Shown: in pieces, positions 25,235 through 38,600 of the stretch
How positions within the stretch are numbered: the stretch's first letter is position 1
How the letters are laid out: each line of letters opens with the position of its first letter
Assembly: GCA_963693085.1 (NCBI GenBank)
Contig: OY856409.1
Coordinates: forward strand, 524,977,303-525,041,302
DNA: 64,000 nt
Reading direction: 5' to 3'
DNA from: Alisma plantago-aquatica
Lineage: Eukaryota > Streptophyta > Magnoliopsida > Alismatales > Alismataceae
Made by a program: the position numbers and the translations under genes
The notes under the pieces: model-generated
The model's database searches: none
What the model saw: only the letters and a program-made list of their open reading frames with translations
Told to the model about the DNA's origin: nothing

Positions 25235-25864
25235 TGACCAGAATTTTTTTTCCAATTTTTTTTATATTTTGATTTTTTAGGTTGTCACATGGGAAACCCA
25301 TCTCAGTTTTATCATGATTCATACAATCTCTTCTTCCCATGATCATCACATCAACCTTTATTATTTTGATGAACAATACTTCTTGTACCATTGACTATCT
25401 CTATATCTATTATTTTTGTACTTGTGACTAACATTTTTGCTTTAATGGATGCATGAAAATTTATAAAAAGATGATTTAAGAGCCCACACAGGTAAGTATA
25501 GGTTAGGGATGGCAATGTTATGGTCCGTCCAGTCACCAACCCATTGCTCCCACGACGCAAGTGGTTTGTGGCCACCCAAACATATCTATAACCACCAACA
25601 ACTAGAGATCCATGACGAAGTGCCATGGACACCCAAATCAACCAAAACATTGTGCCTGCCATGCAAGGTGTATGGTATGTTTGGACGAGTGACTCTATAA
25701 TTTCTGTCAGGGTGTCATGGTTAATCTTGGTGGTGTTCTCCATCCCATTACTGAAACATAAAAAAGCCAATCATCACTATCTCAATCATTCTTTGTATCA
25801 CAATGGGCTTTCTGCTTCTCCCTATTCAACTTCCTCTCCAACATTGTCGTGTTGACCAACTTTC
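25235..25864. other. Unassigned DNA between LINE and element Y
   Basis: A 139-codon minus-strand frame (25,351-25,770) shows no motif I know, lacks features of a plant gene around it, and is probably chance. Nothing else is supported here. Confidence 0.5.
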
Positions 25865-28800
25865 TACTATAACGAGCCAAAACCTAGCCTTTTGACCCTG
25901 AAAATTGTAACCCTAATATGTTAATACATGATTAAATCACCCTAACATATATGCATGAAAATAACTATGACCTAATGCTCTCATAATAATCTATAGACTG
26001 ATAAAATATGCCACATGAGATAATGTTGTATAATGTATGATGTTAAGGAAAATAATATGCATAGAAGAACTAGGTTTCCATAATTGAGAATATTGATACA
26101 TAATTCAAATAAATAAGGAATTGATAAATTTAATGATTTAAATAATAAACATAAAGAATTTCATGCACAATAATAATATATAACCTTTTTGGTTGTAATG
26201 TGAAGGTATGAGGCATAATTTGATGAATAATAGTAATAATGATGAAGTAATATGTTAACTAAAATAATGACGGGCCATATATATTAATTATGGATAATTC
26301 ATAAAAGGAAGACCAATTGGATAAGGATAATGTCATATATATTTTCTTTGGGTTTAGTTTGGCTTAGAGGCCAAGTTTCACATATTTGGGATAATAATAA
26401 CTATATCAATTTTATTTAGAAAAGAAAAGGGTGATTTTCCTCCGACTATGAAATAAAATATTTAATGACTCCAAAAGAGAACACTAACCTTACATTTTAA
26501 ATCTACATGTTAAATTAAGTATATGTGTGAATTTTCAGCTAATTTGGACAATCTTAATGTTCTAATGTGTTTAGGAGAGAGAGGTGTAATGAAATCCCAA
26601 AATATTAAATAATGTATCAAATAATGCCAAGGAAAAAAATGATGACAAATTCATTTATAAATACCTAGGTTTGCTTGTAGATGAAGTTTCACATTAATTG
26701 GGTAATTATAGAAGTCTCTAATGCATTAAGAAAGAGAAATATGAATTACTTTAAAAGAATTAAATAAAATATATATAGTCATCAAAACAAAAAAGGCCAT
26801 ATTTGGATTCTACATGTCCAAAATAGGCTAGGTGTCAAATTTCAATTAATTTGGTGTTTGTTTACATCCTCAAATGAGGAGAGGGAAAGAGAAAAATAAT
26901 TTAAATAGAACTTTAGTCTGAATATTATTTGGAGTGCATTTATATGCCACACGCCTTTTTTTCTCTCGGTCAGGGGACTTGCATGATCTAGACTGTTGGA
27001 TCCACGATCATACGGCTCATGGTTGTCTTCTATCTTGAGCCCAAAAAGGAAATAGGTGTAGAACATGTTGATTTTATTTTTGAGATTTCTCACTCTCCAT
27101 AATCGATCTTTTCTCGAGATTTTTCCTCCTACACTTTCCTTGCTTGATTCCACACACATCCATACCTAATTCTAGAACTATCGTGGTGTTTTTGATAACA
27201 CCCAAAGCTTGGAGCATAACTCTCTCACGACCACATAGAATAAATACTAGAACTACACCACACCTACAAATATTGGTGCCTCCATCTACGTTATCACCTA
27301 TGCAATTGCTCTCTCACACCAATTTGTTCAGAGTCTCCTTGCACATCCATCACGGTCGATTTCTTCATCCTGACCTTGCAATGGCTGGTTCTTCACCTCC
27401 TCATTAACTCCGATCAATTTCACATAGGGGTAGGTTTGTCTCCCCCTCTACTTCTTAATGTACCTTTATTTTCTCAAATTGCCACCGCTCGTGGATTTGC
27501 CCAATTTCTGGAAAGCACATGCTTGCTACTATGTTCCCATGGCATGAGCAAGATAGGGGATGAATCCCCTTGTGGATTCCCTATTCTACCCTTCTCGTGT
27601 TCTCTTTTCTTTGTTTTCTCACCCAATGGCATAATAGTCTATTTGCTTTTTTTTTCTTTGGCCGAAGCAGCATGGGTATTGATCGGTGATTTGGCTTCCT
27701 ATGATTGGGCCAAGTCATGCGGGTCCATCTTCTCTTATCCTTTCCTCCCAAATTTCTTTTCTTACGTGTATTTTTCTAGTTTTTTCATTGGCTGATTTCA
27801 CAAAAATCATAACTAACAATCTACTGGTCCAAAAATTATAAATAAATATGTTTTGGAATCAAAAAATGTGATCTCTCTAATAAAAATAATTTGAGAGTCT
27901 GATTTTCATGTTTTTATGGTTGAATTTTGAGAATCTAATAAACATATAAAAAGCCCTAAAAATTGTAACTTAAATCGTATAAACTCTAAATTAAGTAAAT
28001 AAACATGTTTTCTTGATCAGGATAAAGTAATAAATTGATTGGTCTAGGTTTTGAGTCCAAAACCTGAGGTTTTCTAAGAAGGTCTCAAATTAGGGTTTCT
28101 TTTCACATTATGCTTTATAAAACCCTAACACATGTGAATAAATTACAATTAGGCAAACGTGATCTTGGAAACAAACTAGGTTGGTGAAGAGTGTTTCTAG
28201 GACTCAGGATTAAGGTATGTTTGAATCCCCTAATATTCCTTTTGAGCAATAACCTATTTTCCTCTTTCTATTGGTCCCATGGACAATAGCCTACACAATA
28301 TCTCTTTCTCTTGAGAATATATTACTTGGTTCTAATTGTTGTGAATCATTATACTCTGATGGATATTCTTTGACTCAATCTTATACTTGGTTCATGATGA
28401 AACTTCTACATGGTGACGTGTTACTTTTGCCCACTTATGTGATGGATGCTTATATTGTCCATTTCTGTGATGGTAATCATATTTATTTTGACTATACTTT
28501 TTACTTGCCTCTATATTAAGCATGTTATGTGATTCAGTAGCCCTAAAGTAGTGTAATTGCTTTGGTTTTTGGGTTATGTGCCCTTATTATATTTTAGGGA
28601 TGGAGGTTATGTGCCACATACCTTGGTTTTGTGCCCACACTTTATATATTGGGGAGTTTGGTTATGTGCCATTCTCTATCAGGTTTCAAGTTTATGAGGC
28701 TTGGTCGCCATTGTTATTTATATTTTTCTAGTTCTATGCTTATCTCACCTGCATACAGGTTGATGTTATTGATGATGGGTTATGTGCCCTAATTTCATAA

Positions 28801-29388
28801 TACGTGCTTATGTGACACAACTTTATTGATTTATTTTTGGCAAGTATCTCTTTTGTTATCATATGTTTGAAATTCAAGTCCTCTTGAAACCCACTTGGGT
28901 GGTCCTCTACTCTTCTATGGGAAGCATTTTTTACATGATGTCCTTTTACTCCATATATTGCTCAATTCTATTTTAGCATGCACATACCAACCTTTTGATG
29001 ATGTCTTTTACTTTTTCTCCTGTTGCTGGGGTATGCTTCCAACCCAAGTGTAGGACATGGAGGACTTGGCATGATGAGATGGACCTAGCTTAAGGAGTTG
29101 ATGAGTAGAGACAAACTTGGTATGGTTTAGATTTCCAGCTACTAGATCCTTATGTTGTAACATCCATGTAAACTCTATATTGGATATGATGATGTGCATT
29201 TGTAAAATTGATTATAGTCAAGAAACTTTGATTCTGCTGTTATACTTTGGTCTTTTGTATACCATCATTTAAGATTTGAAAATTTTACACCTATTCCAGC
29301 ATACCTTTTGTGTGTGTTTGGAATGGATGTTTTATTCCTCAAATTTTAGTAGAGAGTGGATCCCCTCTGGGTCCCACTCTTTATAACA
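25865..29388 (+). mobile_element. Element Y, 5' LTR (about 3.5 kb)
   Basis: The segment is repeated, in the same order and with scattered substitutions and small indels, at 30,267-33,387 plus 59,055-59,548. The start is set by aligning 'aaacctagcc' (25,880) with the same text in the 3' LTR; the first dinucleotide is TA here and TG there. The end, ATAACA, directly precedes a tRNA-Met primer site. No coding frame is conserved between the two copies, so the small frames inside are not genes. Near 28,560-28,800 the motif 'ggttatgtgcc' recurs several times at irregular spacing. Confidence 0.88.
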
Positions 29389-29400
29389 TGGTATCAGAGC
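29389..29400 (+). other. Primer-binding site of element Y (initiator tRNA-Met)
   Basis: TGGTATCAGAGC directly follows the LTR end. This is the standard complement of the plant initiator tRNA-Met 3' end used by most plant LTR retrotransposons. It fixes the plus orientation of Y. Confidence 0.92.
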
Positions 29401-30266
29401 CCATGGTAGTCGGAATATGACTATTTAAATTGTGTCTCCCTAATTAGAACCCTTTCCTTACATAGTTCCCCTCTAGGTGACCCTATATTTGACCTATGTT
29501 CTTCATGAGATGATGAAAAGATGATTTACAATAATATGAGTTACACATTAGACACATGTTTAGTAAATCCTAATGATAAGGTTCCATGTGATCTTATCCT
29601 ACCATATAGGTTAATGGTGCCATATATCTTTGGATGTTATGAAGTATTGGATTGAGGATAGAGTCATTTTATGAGAATGAGGTACTGGTAGGATAAGGAG
29701 ATCTTATTGTAGAAAAACTATGACTTGGGTTCTGCAATGATTTTTGGCCAACATCGTTGTTTTACCTCGTATGTTTCTTAACAAAAAAAATATTTTTATT
29801 ATAATACTATATGTACAAAAAAAAATCTCTGATTTTGTCAATGTTTTTTTGAGCCAAGTCACGATAAAGAGATATGTGAAGTTTAGTGGAGAAACCCTAG
29901 AATTAGTTATAATATATTTGTCTATGAAGAGGTGACTAGGAATATGTGGTATAATATAAAGGTGTAGTGGACCTACCCTCTATACCCTATGATTTTTTGG
30001 TTGATAATGTGAACCTTACGGTTGTTAGGTTAGAGACGCGAGGACCTAAAGCACAACCCTAGGCTGGTATGACTTGTTAGTTAGATGCTTGACTAATGAA
30101 CAAAATAAAAAGTATTCACAATTAAAAGATTCATATGAAACCCTAATATCTTTAAGAGTTGCTTAGTTTGACTAATTAGGTAAAACCTTTTAAGGGGTGG
30201 ATGGTAGTTGGTTTGTGAAGTAATGATGATTAGATTTCAAGGATGAAATCCTTTGAAGGGGTGGAG
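29401..30266 (+). mobile_element. Element Y, internal region, non-coding
   Basis: Only about 870 bp separate PBS and 3' LTR. No gag or pol motif and no long frame is present; a 63-codon frame at 29,744-29,935 is AT-rich and unconvincing. The region ends in a purine-rich tract (GAAGGGGTGGAG, 30,255-30,266) just before the TG of the 3' LTR. Y is thus a non-autonomous element with very long LTRs and a very short interior, dependent on an unseen partner. Confidence 0.85.
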
Positions 30267-33200
30267 TGTTGTCACAAACTGAAACCTAGCCTCTTGACCC
30301 CGATCTTATGCCTTGAAGGATAGAAAGTTTAGTTCTTTGGACTTAGCCAAACAAGGATGAAGATATACCTAATAGTAGTTAATTGTAACCATAATATGTT
30401 AAGACATGATTAAATCACTCTAACATATATGCATGAAAACATTAATGACCTAATGTCTCATAATAATCTATAGACCAACAAAATATGTCACATGAGAAAA
30501 TGTTGTTTAATGCATGATGTTAAGAAAAATAATATGCATAGAAGAATTAGGTGTCCATAATTGAGAATTTTGATACATAATTCAAATAAATAAGGAATTG
30601 ATAAATTTGATGAGTTAAATAATAAATATAAAGAATTTCATGCACAATAATAATATATAACCCTTTTGGTTGTAATGTGAAGGTATGAGACTCAATTGGA
30701 TGAATAATAGTAATGATGATGAAGTAATATGTTAACTAAAGTAATAACGGGCCACATATATTAATTAGACATAATTCATAAAAGGAATACCAATTGGATA
30801 GGGATAGCTTCATATTCACTTTCTTTGGGTTTGGTTTGCCTTGAAGGCCACGTTTCATGAATTTGGGATAATAATAACTATATCAATTTTATTCAGAAAA
30901 GAAAAGGGTGATTTTCCTCCAACTATGAAATAATATATTTAATGACCCTAAAAGAGAAAACTAACCTTAGATTCGAAATATGTACTTTAAAATAAGGCTA
31001 AGTGGGAATTTTAAACTAATTTGGATAATCTTTAATGTTCTAATGTGTTTAGGAGAGAGAAAATGTAATTAAAGCCCAAAATACTAAATAATATATCAAA
31101 TAACTCCAAGGGATAAAATTGATGTCAAATTCATGTCTAACATACCTAGCTTTGCTTGTGGGTGAAGTTTCACATTAATTGGGTAATTCTAGAAGTCTCT
31201 AATGCATTAAGAAAGAGAAAGTATGAATTACTTTAAAAGAATTAAATAAAATATCTAGAGTCATCAAAAGAAAAAAGTAAGGCCATATTCAGATTCTACA
31301 TATCCAAGATAAGATAGGTGTCAAATTTCAATTATTTTGGAGTTTGTTTGCATCCTCAAATGAGGAGAGAGAAAAAAGAAAAATAATTTAAATAGAACTC
31401 TAGTCTGAATATGATTTGGAGTGCATTTATATGTCACACACCTTTCTTTCTCTCGGTCAGTGGATGCACATAATCTAGACTGTTGGATCTACGATCCAAC
31501 AACTCACGATTGTCTTCTATCTTGATCCCAAAAAGGAAACAGGTGTAGAACTTGTTGCTTTTTATTTTTGAGATTTCTATCTCTCCATAATCGATCTTTG
31601 CTTGAGATTGTTCATCCTACACTTTCCTCACTTGATTCTATAGACATCCATACCTAATTCTAGAACTATCACTGTGTTTTCAATAAATGCCCAAAGTTTG
31701 GAGCATAACTCTCTCACGGCCACATCGAATAAACCCTAAAACTACACCACACCTATAAATAGTGGTGCCTCCATCTACGTTAGCACCTATGCAATTTCTC
31801 TCTCGTGCCAATTTGCTCAGAGTATCCTCACACATACATCATGATTGAGTTCTTCACCCTAAACATGTGACTGTTGGTTCTTCAGCTCCTCGTCAACTCC
31901 GATCAATTTCACATAGGGGTAGGTTCGTCTCCTCCTCCACTTCCTTTCTATGCCTTTAGTTTCTCAAATCGCCACCACTCACGAATTTTCCCAATTTCTA
32001 GCAAGCACCAACTTTCTACTCAATGCCCATGGCATGAGCAAGGCAGGGGATGAATCCACCTTGTGGATTCCCTATTCTACCCCTCTAGTGTTCTCTTTTC
32101 TTTATTTTCTCACCCAAGGGCATAATAGTCTATTTGCCTATTTTGTTTTTCATTTTGTCCAAAGCCACACGGGTATTGACTGGTGACTTGGTTGCATGTG
32201 ATTGGGCCAAGTCACATGGGATTGTCTTCTCTTATCCCTTTCTCGTGAATTTCTTTGCTTACGTGGATTTTTCTAGTTTTTGATTGGTTGACTACTACAA
32301 AAATCATAATTAATACTCTATTGGTCCAAAAATATAAATAAATATGTTTTAGAATCATAAAAATATGATCTTTCTAATAAAAATAGTTTGAGAGCCTGAT
32401 TTCTATATTTTCTATGGTTGATTTTTGATAATCTAATAAATCACATAAAAGCCCTAAAATTGCAACTTAATCATATAAATTCCAAATTAAGTAAACATGT
32501 ATTCTTGATCAGGAGAAACTAATAAATCTATTGGACTAGGTTTTGAGTCCAAAATCTGAGGTTTTCCAAGAAGGTCTAAAATTTGGGTTTCTTTTCACAT
32601 TATGCTTTATAAAACCCTAACACATCTGAATAAATTGTAATTAGGCAAAGGTGATCTTAGAAACAAACTAGACTGGTGAAGAGTTAGGAATCAAGATTAA
32701 TGTGTGTTTGCATCCCCTATTATTTATTTTGAGCAATTACTTGTTTTCCTCTTCCTCTTGGTCCTATGGACAATAGCCTACACAATATCTCTTTTTCTTG
32801 AGAATATATTACTTGGTTTTGATTTTTGTGAATCATTATACTCTGAAGGATATTATTTTGACTCAATCTTATACTTGGTTCATGATGGAACTTCTACATG
32901 ATGGCATGTGTTACTTTTGCCCACTTATGTGGTGGATGCTTATATTGTCCATTTCTATGATGGCAATCTTGTTTATTTTGATTGTACTTTTTACTTGCCT
33001 CTACATTAAGCATGTTATATGATTCAGTAGCCCTAGAGTAGTGTAATTTCTTTGGTTTTTGGGTTATGTGCCCTTATTATATTTTTGGGATGGAGGTTAT
33101 GTGCCTCGTACCCGGGTTTTGTGCCACACTTTATATACTGGGGAGTTGGGTTATGTGCCATTATCTATCATGTTTCAAGTTTATGAGGCTTGACCACCAT

Positions 33201-33387
33201 TGTTATTTATATTGTTCTAGTGCTATGATTATATCACATTCATGCAGGTTGATGTTAATGATGATGGGTTATGTGCCATAATTTCATGATATGTGCTTAT
33301 GTGGCACAACTTTATTATTTTATTTTTGGCAAGTATCTATGTTGTTATCATATGTTTGAAATTTCATTTCTCTTGATACCCACTTGG
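30267..33387 (+). mobile_element. Element Y, 3' LTR, first part
   Basis: It starts TGTTGTCACAAACTG and runs parallel to the 5' LTR up to 'gatacccacttgg', where the copia element interrupts it. In the uninterrupted 5' LTR the text reads 'cccacttgggtggtcc', which marks the insertion point precisely. Confidence 0.9.
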
Positions 33388-34606
33388 TGTTGGTAAGGTA
33401 TGCCCATAGAGAAAATCATATGATGATTGACATGGCATATACCATAAAGGATTTGATTGATACTCATTAAGGCAAGCTTCCAATTCATTTTGTTTCATTT
33501 AGATATGGGATAATGAGGAAACATTATGAATGTCTAAAGAATGACAATACTCAATGACGTATGTCATCAAGTACGTGACTTGGAGAATGAGATCATATGA
33601 ATACTAAGAGTATGTACATTCTTATTATGTCCCTATTCATTTGTTACTATAGAAAGTAGATAGACACCAGTTACACATAAGACTAGAGTGTGGGTTGGTT
33701 GATGACTGAATCTCATTAGTCATAATATGGCAATATCAAACCAAGCACACAGATACATGTTAGGGAATAGTGTATCAGACATACCCACCTTGAGAGTGAC
33801 ACATGGAAACCATCATTGGTAGTAATAGTCATCTCACATAGTAAAGGTGGTGATTGTGATTCTTAGACCTAAAATCATTACACTCATCACATGTCTTTGA
33901 GTACGCTTTGACATCATCAAACACAGTCTTGAAACATGGGTTGTTATAACTGTGATGATTGGGTGACTTTAACACATGGGGACTGACTGCGAGTGAAGGG
34001 ATGTGATTTTTCCCTCCTACTGGAGATTGATATCCTGGCCACTTGATAAGAGAGACTGAGAAACACATGTACATGCAAAATATACAATATTGAGGTCACA
34101 TTATCTCAAATAGTATGTTCTTGGTTTAAGGAACATGGGTTGAATATTGAGAGGATGATGACTCCATACCTTGAGTTCACTCTGGATATTAGTTACAGAG
34201 CAATTATACAATCACTGCAACACCTTACACTAATTGTAGGTTGAATTTGTTCTCCAACTTTCCATTCACTTAGGTAGCATTCATGTGCGACTAGGCACCA
34301 CTCTTTGCTTGTGATGTAATAAGTTAGTTATGGATATTCACTACCAACATGACATGGGACATATAGGGTCACACACATAGGAACTCATGTAGAGGAGTAT
34401 TTTAATCTTGAATGATGATTGGATTGATCACTAAAGTGTTTAGGTATTCAATTGATGCAACATATAATATGATCGCACCGTAACTAATTGTCTCACAGGG
34501 TGAGACAGCCGTTTGGTACACATACAATCGTCTCAAGTGTTGAGATGGTTGTTTGGGTTGTCAGGCTTATCAGAAATTGAATTGGCTAATTTCTACCCAA
34601 ACTAAG

Positions 34607-34614
34607 GTGTGAAC
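34607..34614. repeat. 8-bp target-site duplication of hAT-like element, left
   Basis: GTGTGAAC, repeated exactly at 35,281-35,288. Confidence 0.92.
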
Positions 34615-35280
34615 TAGGGCTGGCAAAACAAGACCTGACCCGATCAACCCGACCCAAACCCAAAATTTTAAGCAAGTTTAGGATCTAAGGTTTTTCTACC
34701 CAATCCGAAATTGACCCGAAACTGAAGAAATCGAAATTAATTTAGGGTCGGGTCTGGGTTTGGACTTTAGACCCAATTTGAATCAATTGACCTGAAATTT
34801 AGAATTATATTTTCAAATAAAATTACAAATACTATATTTTAAGACACCTGATGGCCCATTAATTTACTAATCCATCAATCATGAAGTTTATTTTGACAAT
34901 TCTACATGATTTTGTATTGATTTGAATGATTTATTATACTAATTATATTAGGAATTTGTATTGAAAAGTATCTAACAAGCTACAATAGGCTTTATATGTG
35001 TTTCTCAATCACATAGTAAGTTTATCACAATGAAATTTATTAATTACACTTGGGAATTATCAATGACTAGACAAATCATATCATTTTTGTTAAAACTATT
35101 GTCTTGGTGTTGATTTATGGGTCAGACCCGATAGACCCAAAATTATTTGCGGATCGGGTTAGGTTCAAGGGTTACGACCTAAAAATCCATCTTTTGCAAG
35201 TTTAGGGTCTAGCCAAAAAGTATTGACCTGAAATCACCCGAAATAGAACCCGCTCAACCCGAACCTGATTGCCACCCCTA
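34615..35280. mobile_element. Non-autonomous hAT-like element, 666 bp
   Basis: The ends TAGGGCTGGCAA and TTGCCACCCCTA are inverted copies with one change. The flanking 8-bp duplication GTGTGAAC is perfect. The uninterrupted site survives in the other copia LTR as 'gtgtgaaccg' at 58,090. Eight-bp duplications and short TIRs are the hallmark of hAT elements. Subterminal regions are rich in 'gacccg/cgggtc' motifs on both sides (34,640-34,800 and 35,130-35,265). No coding frame is present. It arrived after copia integration or before the last copia transposition; since only one LTR carries it, the first is the simpler reading. Confidence 0.93.
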
Positions 35281-35288
35281 GTGTGAAC
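35281..35288. repeat. 8-bp target-site duplication of hAT-like element, right
   Basis: GTGTGAAC, identical to 34,607-34,614. Confidence 0.92.
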
Positions 35289-35665
35289 TATCTGGTTTGT
35301 TTTGGCTCACCAGATGACCGTCTAGGTGAGAGAGATGACCGTCTCACATATGTGATATCACTCAGTTAGTTTAGAGGAATGTTCTATATACTTTTCTAAA
35401 TTTGTTTCGATTGCACAATATGTGTGATGCAAGGAATAAATATTTAACATTAATGAGAAACAAATTTCCAACTTTGTATGTGGTTGGGAAACTGTCAGAC
35501 GACCATCTGGCAGTATGAGACAACCGTCTCGCAGTACCATACGACCGTCTGGACTGCCAGAAGACCATTTGGTCTCTCACGAGTTGTGAAAATTTACAAT
35601 CTTCTGGTCCCTTCCACTCCCACACAGATCTTGAATAAACTGGGAACCCTGGCCCAAACCTCACC

Positions 35666-35674
35666 TATAAATAG
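35666..35674 (+). promoter_or_regulatory. TATA box of copia 5' LTR
   Basis: TATAAATAG in the context 'cctataaatagaggggta' is conserved at the matching place in the 3' LTR (58,454). Conservation in two otherwise diverged copies supports it. Confidence 0.65.
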
Positions 35675-36248
35675 AGGGGTATTGGGGGCTTCCCAGAGCA
35701 CAACAATAATATAGAAAATTGAAAATTTGTTGCTCTGACAATTGTTGTCATCTCTGGTTGTGGTAACCAAGAGAGCCCAGGCAAGTCCTACCCGACTAGG
35801 GAGGGATAGCCACAGGAGAGAACAATTGAGGATCATTCTTGTGGGAGCAAGTTGGTGACTAGTATACCAATAAGAGGGATAACTCCTTCATGTTTGTTAT
35901 AGTTGAATGACATGAGTTCTAGTTGGTCCGTGCGGACTACTCTAGAGGCAGGAGTTCTTTGGTTGTTTCTAGGAGGACAACATCAGCCTACAGTCTGTAG
36001 CGAGTCCACATGAGACAAAGTAGAAGTTGTCCTGTATGTTGTTTGTAGTGAAGACCATGAGCCACAGAGACACCGTCTAAGAGCAACTAGAAGACATTTG
36101 CAACTACAAGGAGTTATAGTTGTTGGACTTTCTCCAGGACTAGGTATAAACTCATTAAACCATCCTTCCTATTTTATAGTAGTTGACGCGATCTTATTGT
36201 TATGGGAATACATATAGATAAAATATTTGTTTCCACTTCTATACTCTC

Positions 36249-36660
<412 letters not shown>

Positions 36661-37300
36661 TAGGGAACTTACAGTTGGCGCATAGCACGTCGTTGATCTC
36701 ACTGAGTGACCGTCGGGAACGTCACTTATGCTTAGGAATCTCCTTGATCTTGCTTTCAATCAAAGAAATGATATTTGATTATGATTTAAAGAGGAAGAAC
36801 ATGCACACACAATTGATCTCAACAAAATGGAAATTTTATTGGCAACTGGAGGGTTTACACTCAGAAAATATGTGGAAACTAAGAACACATGACTATATAG
36901 ACGAAATTACAATATAAGTGAAGTGGAGGACGGATTACAAGACTTGGAAATTATCTAAGGAGGAGAATTTCGAGCTAAGACACTTCTTACTACAATAACT
37001 AAGCTCAATAATCAAGGGGAGGTTTTTGGGTGGAAGAGTGTTGTGGCTATCACAACTCTTGCTTTCTTCTTCAACTTCTTTGCCTTTTATAGGCACTTGG
37101 GATGGAGTGGATGAAGTTCTTTGTCTTGCCACTTGCTCTCTACCATTTGTGTCTTTGACAAGTGTTTGTTGATGATGTAGTGGCCAATTTGATGAGTTTG
37201 CCACTTATTCATTCAACCTTGTGTCCTATACAAGTGTTTGATGCTTTTCATGAAATAAAATATTCTTGTCCTCTTCTCCATTTATTTTTTATGGAGATGT
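36661..37300 (-). promoter_or_regulatory. Pararetrovirus intergenic region: promoter and poly-A signal
   Basis: On the minus strand a TATA box, TATAAAAGG (plus 37,083-37,091), is followed about 245 nt later by AATAAA (plus 36,835-36,840). This is the spacing expected for a pregenomic RNA promoter and the poly-A signal within the terminal redundancy of plant pararetroviruses. The segment lies directly downstream of the polymerase gene remnants, as in circular Caulimoviridae genomes. A tRNA-Met primer site was looked for here and not found. The functional reading is inference from family organisation. Confidence 0.55.
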
Positions 37301-37475
37301 CACTTTCATGTTTAAGTGACTTCGTTTTTTATAGATGGAATCTTAAGCAAAATGTATCAAATATTTTGCTTTTACTTTTACCACCTTATTGTTTCTATTC
37401 ACCTTTTATCTTTTACCAGACTGTTATTTTTATTTACTTTTACCTTTTACTCGTTACTTTTTTACCAAAACTTTT

Positions 37476-38600
37476 TTACTTTGCGGTAACTATTTTTTCA
37501 CTTGCTTTCTTTTTTCCATTTTCTTCGATTTTAGATTTATTTGATTCCTCTGGACTATTTTCATCCATAACTTTTGACATTTCTTCAAAGACCATCAACT
37601 GTAGTTGATTATCCTCAATATTTGGATTTTCAATTTGAATTTTCCTTGTCAACTCTTGCTTTAGTTGACTAAATGAAAACATTCTATTTGTTTTAGTTTT
37701 TGGGTTATGTTGGGATCCAGAAACTAGTATTGGAATCAATTTTCCCTTTAAAATGGGATCAATAATAAACTTGTCCCACCATTTGACGTATATTTATCTT
37801 TCTAGAATTGGTGGTAATTCAATTATTTCTTTCTCCCATTTCCATTATATAATCCATGGTATTCCATGAGAAGAGATATAATTCATCATGTTTAGATCTT
37901 CCTCAATAAGATTGTTGCCCATAATATTTTTTTTTAATATTGTGGGGAGTATTTCTCTTATTGCCCCAAAATTTTGGTAGAATTTATAGAAAAACCAATT
38001 AGGCAATTTGGTTTGTAATGACCATTTTACTGACCATGTGTGACTCATTAGTGTATTCTGAACATATAAAATATTTTCCCAAGCATTTTAATAATCCAAA
38101 TAGTTGTAATATTGGGGTTGATAGAATGTTTTGAATCATCTTGGAATATTAGGGTTTCCTTCTTTATTCCATTTAGATAATGTGATTATTTTTTGAATTT
38201 TTAGTTGAGAAAATTGCAAGTTTCTTTTTGTGGATTTATCTCTATAATTATGAAAAACTTTTGCTCTTCCTATTTCTGAAAGTATTTTCTCATAGTATAT
38301 TTGGTTTTTCCCATGTAGGGTGGGAATATGATTGTATCCTTCAGGAAAATATTTATTTATTATATATTCGATTTCTTTTGAGAGATCCTCATTTTCAAGA
38401 ATAAGTACCTCTTCAAATGATTTTAGGATAAATTCAGAGGATGTTTTAGTTGATGAATCAACTTCCATATTTTCTATATTTTCCTTCTCCCTCTTTGTCT
38501 GTGTTACTGCAGGAGGACTTTGTTTAGTAGCCAGAATTGATGTCATTATGCTAGTCTTTTTTAAGACAATTTCCCTGAAAAAATTCTCTCGATAAGAAAT
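37476..38600 (-). pseudogene. Endogenous pararetrovirus, region downstream of RNase H
   Basis: Three AT-rich frames in series (38,546-38,136, 38,048-37,845 and 37,739-37,476) follow the RNase H remnant on the same strand. The first is rich in Glu, Lys and Ile. The last contains a coiled-coil-like Glu/Lys-rich stretch (NPNIEDNQLQLMVFEEM). They have no enzyme motif I recognise. Position and matching strand and composition tie them to the same viral remnant, probably as the polyprotein tail or an extra ORF. Stops separate them, so no product is expected. Confidence 0.55.

Larger units (their letters stand above)
33388..36248 (+). mobile_element. Ty1/copia element, 5' LTR (carries a hAT-like insert)
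   Basis: It begins TGTTGGTAAGGTATG, as does the 3' LTR at 56,917, and stays parallel to it throughout, apart from the insert at 34,615-35,280. Without that insert it is about 2.2 kb, close to the 2,138 bp of the 3' copy. The left duplication is CTTGG (33,383-33,387). The expected end (CCCAGCA) is missing; the LTR runs into a TG/TA/TG microsatellite at 36,249, and no PBS follows. A shared TATAAATAG lies at 35,666. Many copies of a 'gaccgtctgg/gaccgtctcg' motif lie upstream of the TATA box. Confidence 0.88.

Noticed and set aside
25351..25770. 139-codon minus-strand frame
   Set aside because: It opens in anonymous DNA between two insertions; no recognisable domain or exon signals.
33829..34074. 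Frames in the copia 5' LTR (also 57,358-57,648 in the 3' LTR)
   Set aside because: They lie in LTRs and are not conserved in length or reading between the two copies.
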